A program made the position numbers and the translations under genes. The notes below the pieces were generated by a model. That model was not told the DNA's origin. It searched no databases and saw nothing but the letters and a program-made list of their open reading frames with translations. From JACKLD01 sp049297695 (GTDB taxonomy: Bacteria > Pseudomonadota > Alphaproteobacteria > UBA2136 > UBA6156), in the NCBI GenBank assembly GCA_049297695.1, contig JBAQUT010000071.1, positions 1-15,309 on the forward strand: a stretch of 15,309 bases of DNA. Direction: 5' to 3'. How positions within the stretch are numbered: position 1 is the stretch's first letter; the number at the start of each line of letters is the position of its first letter. Positions 12,057 through 15,309 of this stretch are shown here, in pieces.

Positions 12057-13108
12057 GAACGTATCTTTCTCTTGCTGGGCGTTACCTTACCAGAAACCTT
12101 GGGCATATCCACCCCGCTGCCTGCCGTTGCGTCAGGCGCCTGCAACGCCCACGGCAGGGCCATAAACCCAACCCCGACGGGGATCCATATCACCATCAAT
12201 CGCGCCAACATGGTGATGATAAACGCCGAAGCCGACGCCACCCCCGCCCCCGTTAAAATGGCCCACATTGTGCCTTCCGCCCCGCCCACACCGGCGGGCG
12301 CCATGCTCACCACGCCCAACACCGTGCCCACGGCCAACGCAAACCCACCCAAGTTCCACCCTACATCAAAACCCATCAGCATCAGGCTATAGCTAATGGC
12401 AAACCCAAACCCTGCCCATGCCATCAGGCTTAGCAACGTGCAACTTATCAGCACGCGCCAACCCATCAGTTTGTGCAACAACATCACCAAGGTCATCAGC
12501 GTGGCAAACAGGCGCGGGGCCCGCTTACCCACCATCCAATACAGCAACTTGATGCCCCGTATCGCCACCTTGGGCAACGCCAACACCGTAAAAATCCCCA
12601 CCATCACGCCGCTTAAAATCATCAGCCCCAACGCCGCACTGTGCACATGGCCCATGCTTACCATGCCCACTCCAATCAACACCATCATGGCCAACGTGTC
12701 GGTCATCACGTCCATCATCAGCAACGGCGCGCTGCGACGGTACGGTATGTTATGATGATGGTGCAACAACCACAACCGCAACACAACCCCCACCTTGCCG
12801 GGCGTGGGCAACAACGCCATGCCCGCCACGTAGTACAACACCATGCGGGGCCACGGCACGTGCAAGTTCAACGCACGGGAGAATATTTTGTACCGGTAAA
12901 TCCGCACCCAGTTTTCATGCACACTCGCCACTGCCAACACCACCAACACCATAGGCGGAACGGCCATTACATGCTCCCAAAACGTACGCCCACCCATCAA
13001 CGCCACACCCAACACCACACACGCCAACACCACCACGGTGGTGTTCACGGCCACGCGTTTGTAGCGGGCCACACTTTCAATGTTAAACTGCTTCAGCTTT
13101 TTCCCCAT
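12053..13108 (-). CDS. Flippase-like integral membrane protein (LPG synthase TM / UPF0104 type)
   Basis: 351 aa with about eight hydrophobic segments. The family pattern is visible in GMALLPTPGKVGVVLRLWLL (residues about 96-115), matching the P-G-x-x-G-x-x-x-R motif, and in SMAPAGVGGAEGTMWAIL (about 269-286), matching P-G-G-x-G-x-x-E. Members move lipids or lipid-linked sugars across membranes or, with an added domain, make lysyl-phosphatidylglycerol; there is no such aminoacyl-transferase domain here, so a flippase-only role is inferred. The ATG sits in the palindrome CCCCATGGGG with no clear Shine-Dalgarno sequence, 21 nt after the trpS stop. The C-terminal tail is basic (GKVTPSKRKIRS). The substrate cannot be predicted. 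Confidence 0.88.
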   Translation of the reverse strand: MGKKLKQFNIESVARYKRVAVNTTVVVLACVVLGVALMGGRTFWEHVMAVPPMVLVVLAVASVHENWVRIYRYKIFSRALNLHVPWPRMVLYYVAGMALLPTPGKVGVVLRLWLLHHHHNIPYRRSAPLLMMDVMTDTLAMMVLIGVGMVSMGHVHSAALGLMILSGVMVGIFTVLALPKVAIRGIKLLYWMVGKRAPRLFATLMTLVMLLHKLMGWRVLISCTLLSLMAWAGFGFAISYSLMLMGFDVGWNLGGFALAVGTVLGVVSMAPAGVGGAEGTMWAILTGAGVASASAFIITMLARLMVIWIPVGVGFMALPWALQAPDATAGSGVDMPKVSGKVTPSKRKIRS

Positions 13109-13129
13109 GGGGGAATCTTATACGCTTAT

Positions 13130-14152
13130 TTATCGCAACACGTAACCCACTTTGTCCATCACACGGCGCAACGTTTGGGCAGCGTGGGCGCTGGCGGCAT
13201 CGGCGCCTTTTACCAGCACGCGGTGAAGCTCCGCCTTGTCCGCCATCAGCCGCGCATACTCGGCTTGCACGGGCTTCAAGGTTTCCACCACCGCTTCCGC
13301 CACGGCGTTTTTCAAGGGGCCGTACTGGCTTCCGGCAAACTCCGCCGCTATGGCCTGCGGAGTGGTGCCACGGCACGCCGCCACAATCTCCATCAAATTC
13401 GCCAACCCAGCCTGATTGGTCGGGTCATACGCCACGTTCCCCACGGTGTCCGTCACCGCTCGCTTCATTTTTTTGGCAATCTCGTCGGGCGTATCCTGCA
13501 ACAGCACGGTGCCCGCCCCAGGGCGCGACTTGCTCATTTTCCGGTTCGGCTCCTGCAAGTCCATCACCCGCGCGCCCGCCACAGGCTTCACGGCCTTGGG
13601 CACCACAAACGTGTCTTTGCCAAACAGGTTGTTCATCCGCGTGGCAATGTCACGACACAACTCCACATGCTGAATCTGGTCATCCCCCACGGGAACTTCC
13701 GTAGCATCATACAGCAAAATATCCGCCGCCATCAGGCAGGGGTACGAGTACAAACCAGCCCCTACCGCCTCGTTGTCGCCTTTGCCCTTGTCTTTAAACT
13801 GCGTCATGCGGTTCAACTCACCCATTTGGGTAAAGGTGGTCAAAATCCAACCTAACTGGGCATGCTCGGGCACCTGGCTTTGAATGAACAACGTGCACAG
13901 CTTCGGGTCTAACCCGCTGGCCATGTACCATGCCGCCCCAGCCAACGTGTTGGCCTGAAACTCCTTAGGGTCTTGCCGCACGGTAATGGCATGGTGGTCG
14001 GCTACCATCATGAACACGCGGTGGGTTTGGCCTTTCAAAAAACGACTGAACGGCAAATACGCCCCAATGTAGTTTCCCAGCGTCGGCTGCCCGCTGCTGG
14101 TAATACCCGATAAAATGGTGGGAACAGGCTTCGGTGCTTGTGTAAGGGTCAT
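13130..14152 (-). CDS. trpS: Tryptophanyl-tRNA synthetase
   Basis: Charges tRNA-Trp with tryptophan. At 340 aa it is the usual bacterial size. The class I HIGH-type motif is PTLGN (residues 23-27) in SGITSSGQPTLGNYIGA. The second motif is KMSKS (205-209) in NRKMSKSRPG. GDDQIQHVELCRDIATR and LYSYPCLMAADILLY are also family hallmarks. TAAGG lies about 4 nt from the ATG, which is tight, but no alternative start codon gives the family N-terminus. It is 6 nt downstream of the four-cysteine exported ORF and probably co-transcribed with it. Confidence 0.98.
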   Translation of the reverse strand: MTLTQAPKPVPTILSGITSSGQPTLGNYIGAYLPFSRFLKGQTHRVFMMVADHHAITVRQDPKEFQANTLAGAAWYMASGLDPKLCTLFIQSQVPEHAQLGWILTTFTQMGELNRMTQFKDKGKGDNEAVGAGLYSYPCLMAADILLYDATEVPVGDDQIQHVELCRDIATRMNNLFGKDTFVVPKAVKPVAGARVMDLQEPNRKMSKSRPGAGTVLLQDTPDEIAKKMKRAVTDTVGNVAYDPTNQAGLANLMEIVAACRGTTPQAIAAEFAGSQYGPLKNAVAEAVVETLKPVQAEYARLMADKAELHRVLVKGADAASAHAAQTLRRVMDKVGYVLR

Positions 14153-14158
14153 ACCCCC

Positions 14159-14581
14159 TTATACCGCGGGTTGGGCGGTTGGGGAAGGGGTAGCGGGGGT
14201 TTTAGCCTTAGGTTTAACAGGTGCCACAAAACACGAAACTTTATCGCGGAACCGCATGCATTTGTTAATCTCTGGCGCGAGTTTTACTTTCACCACTTCA
14301 CCTTGAGCATTTTCTGGCTTTTTCATATGGCAATGGATCATCACATCCTCACCGGCCAAATCCGTCCATTCGTTGTAAAGATCAATGCCTGTTCGCCCGT
14401 TATCCCATGTGGGTATTAAAAAGGCTGGTGGGTCGTACTTACCTGCCTTGGCTTCAACATCCACATACTCCACAACATCGGGGCATTCAGCCACAGGCGT
14501 TTTTCCTTCAGCCGCACTGGGCAATACATTCCATATACCTATCAAACTCAAAATAGCAGTTATCAACATCATGCGTTTCAT
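14159..14581 (-). CDS. Small exported protein with four cysteines
   Basis: 140 aa with an N-terminal signal peptide (MKRMMLITAILSLIGIWNVL..SAA, cleavage expected near residue 24). The mature part has exactly four cysteines (33, 84, 108, 117), consistent with two disulfides in the periplasm. The sequence includes YDPPAFLIPTWDNGRTGIDLYNEW and a Lys/Pro/Thr/Ala-rich tail (about 119-140). No family recognised. The ATG is 4 nt after the stop of the upstream cysteine-hydrolase-like gene; only AGGGAAA, rather far upstream, could serve as ribosome site. Pairing of a predicted peptidoglycan amidase with a small disulfide protein resembles effector-immunity pairs, which is inference only. Confidence 0.72.
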   Translation of the reverse strand: MKRMMLITAILSLIGIWNVLPSAAEGKTPVAECPDVVEYVDVEAKAGKYDPPAFLIPTWDNGRTGIDLYNEWTDLAGEDVMIHCHMKKPENAQGEVVKVKLAPEINKCMRFRDKVSCFVAPVKPKAKTPATPSPTAQPAV

Positions 14582-14585
14582 TCTA

Positions 14586-15309
14586 TCATGCTTTCCCTGG
14601 TGATTTTATCACATAATAACTTTTTGCATTGTTCACCACACCAGCACCATCAGCACGGATTGTGCGTATCTGGGCCGCTTTACCCGCATACTGGTCCATC
14701 ACTACCAAATCTCCATTGGCTTTTTTCTCAACAACCACGGCCACGTGAGAAGTATCATTACCCGCTTGACTACAATATTTTGTACCACCACCACATTCAA
14801 ATGTCCCAATAAAAGTTCCTGGTTTTAGGTCACTATTTATAGCTTGCTCACCCTTAACCCATGTTTGAGAATTCCCCACGCTCGGATCAATTTTCTGGAG
14901 CAGCGCCACACATTGCCCCGTACCTACTACTTGACCCAAATACTGCATAGCCTTGTTCACATCAGCTACCGTTGTTTGTGTTCCATCAGGATTCGTAATG
15001 GTAATCGTACCATCGGTATTTTTGTTTACGCCATATCCATTCGCAGAAGCTTGTTGTTGAAGATACGATAAATCCACAGGTATGCTCGCATCGCAACTAT
15101 CCCTAAACTCTCCAAACGAATTCAACACAACCCCTGCATCCGTCGGGCTGGTGGCAATGTTGTTGGTTGTCAACACACTCTGAATGCCGCTCAACGTACT
15201 TCCCACCAACGGAGGAAGCATGGTTAACGCCGCTCCACCGGCAATCAGGGCAATCCCCCAGCCAAAACTCCCCTGGATAATCGTCCACAACCCATACAAT
15301 GCCAACCCA
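14586..15309 (-). CDS. Membrane-anchored cysteine hydrolase-like protein (BPSL0067/NlpC-P60 type), 5' end outside window
   Basis: The frame is open to the window edge; the TTG at 15305 is more likely an internal Leu codon than a start. Numbering from that codon, residues 1-43 hold two hydrophobic stretches (SFGWGIALIAGGAALTMLPP), reminiscent of the membrane part of VirB2/TrbC pilins. The C-terminal domain has GQCVAL with Cys132, W149, GTFIGTF, SHVAVV with His187, and VVMDQY with Asp204. That Cys-His-Asp/Asn order matches BPSL0067-like and NlpC/P60-like amidases, which cut peptidoglycan peptides. Additional cysteines at 71, 171 and 178 suggest an oxidising compartment. It ends TGA, 4 nt before the next gene. 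The amidase call is by motif memory; the N-terminal identity is weaker. Confidence 0.7.
   Translation of the reverse strand, partial: GLALYGLWTIIQGSFGWGIALIAGGAALTMLPPLVGSTLSGIQSVLTTNNIATSPTDAGVVLNSFGEFRDSCDASIPVDLSYLQQQASANGYGVNKNTDGTITITNPDGTQTTVADVNKAMQYLGQVVGTGQCVALLQKIDPSVGNSQTWVKGEQAINSDLKPGTFIGTFECGGGTKYCSQAGNDTSHVAVVVEKKANGDLVVMDQYAGKAAQIRTIRADGAGVVNNAKSYYVIKSPGKA

Noticed and set aside
15303..15305. TTG as the true start of the cysteine hydrolase-like gene
   Set aside because: The frame continues to the window edge and a start inside a hydrophobic segment without a ribosome site is unlikely; treated as 5'-partial.

Overview
The window looks like chromosomal DNA of an alphaproteobacterium, moderately GC-rich. 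The evidence is the mdh / sucC / sucD TCA-cycle cluster and the fmt...truA pair, both familiar alphaproteobacterial neighbourhoods. I cannot name a species. No tRNA, rRNA or CRISPR array was seen, and no gene-free stretch exceeds 300 bp.

Layout. Plus strand, 1-3129: the 3' part of fmt, three unrecognised small ORFs, truA and a small unrecognised ORF. A bidirectional terminator follows (about 3228-3252). Minus strand, 8422 down to 3263: mdh, a DUF3800-like gene overlapping the mdh stop, a flavodoxin-fold NADPH:FMN/quinone reductase, sucC, a small exported DUF2059-like protein and sucD. A 63-aa plus-strand ORF (5837-6028) sits between sucC and the reductase. Minus strand, 15309 down to 10242: an Rv/BPSL0067- or NlpC-like cysteine hydrolase with a membrane N-terminus (5' end outside the window), a small four-cysteine exported protein, trpS, a flippase-like membrane protein (LPG synthase TM family), a 69-aa exported peptide and an M48 zinc metallopeptidase lipoprotein.

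The most unusual part is 8461-10336, between mdh and the peptidase gene. It has the architecture A-X-B-A-N-B. A is a 52-bp divergent promoter segment from upstream of mdh (8461-8512 and 9462-9513, one mismatch). B is a 94-bp perfect copy of the peptidase gene's 3' end (9371-9464 and 10243-10336). X is an unrecognised 278-aa gene (8533-9369). N is a Nudix gene with a degenerate box (9532-10080). The B-A junction shares only the trinucleotide CCA. X and N are unrelated but lie between the same flanks, as alternative cargo would. Both ATG codons lie where the repeated TTGACA promoter should start transcription, and neither has a Shine-Dalgarno sequence, so both mRNAs are probably leaderless.

A 163-bp long palindrome (10080-10242) sits between N and the second B, flanked by TA. 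The first B copy preserves the matching empty site, C-TA-AACCCC. This is the signature of a MITE-like insertion with TA target duplication, and it also provides new stop-codon context for both convergent genes.

Overall, conserved housekeeping operons (fmt-truA, mdh-sucCD, trpS) are interrupted at several points by small accessory genes, often joined by 1-4 nt overlaps. The A-X-B-A-N-B locus is the best candidate for something not previously described.
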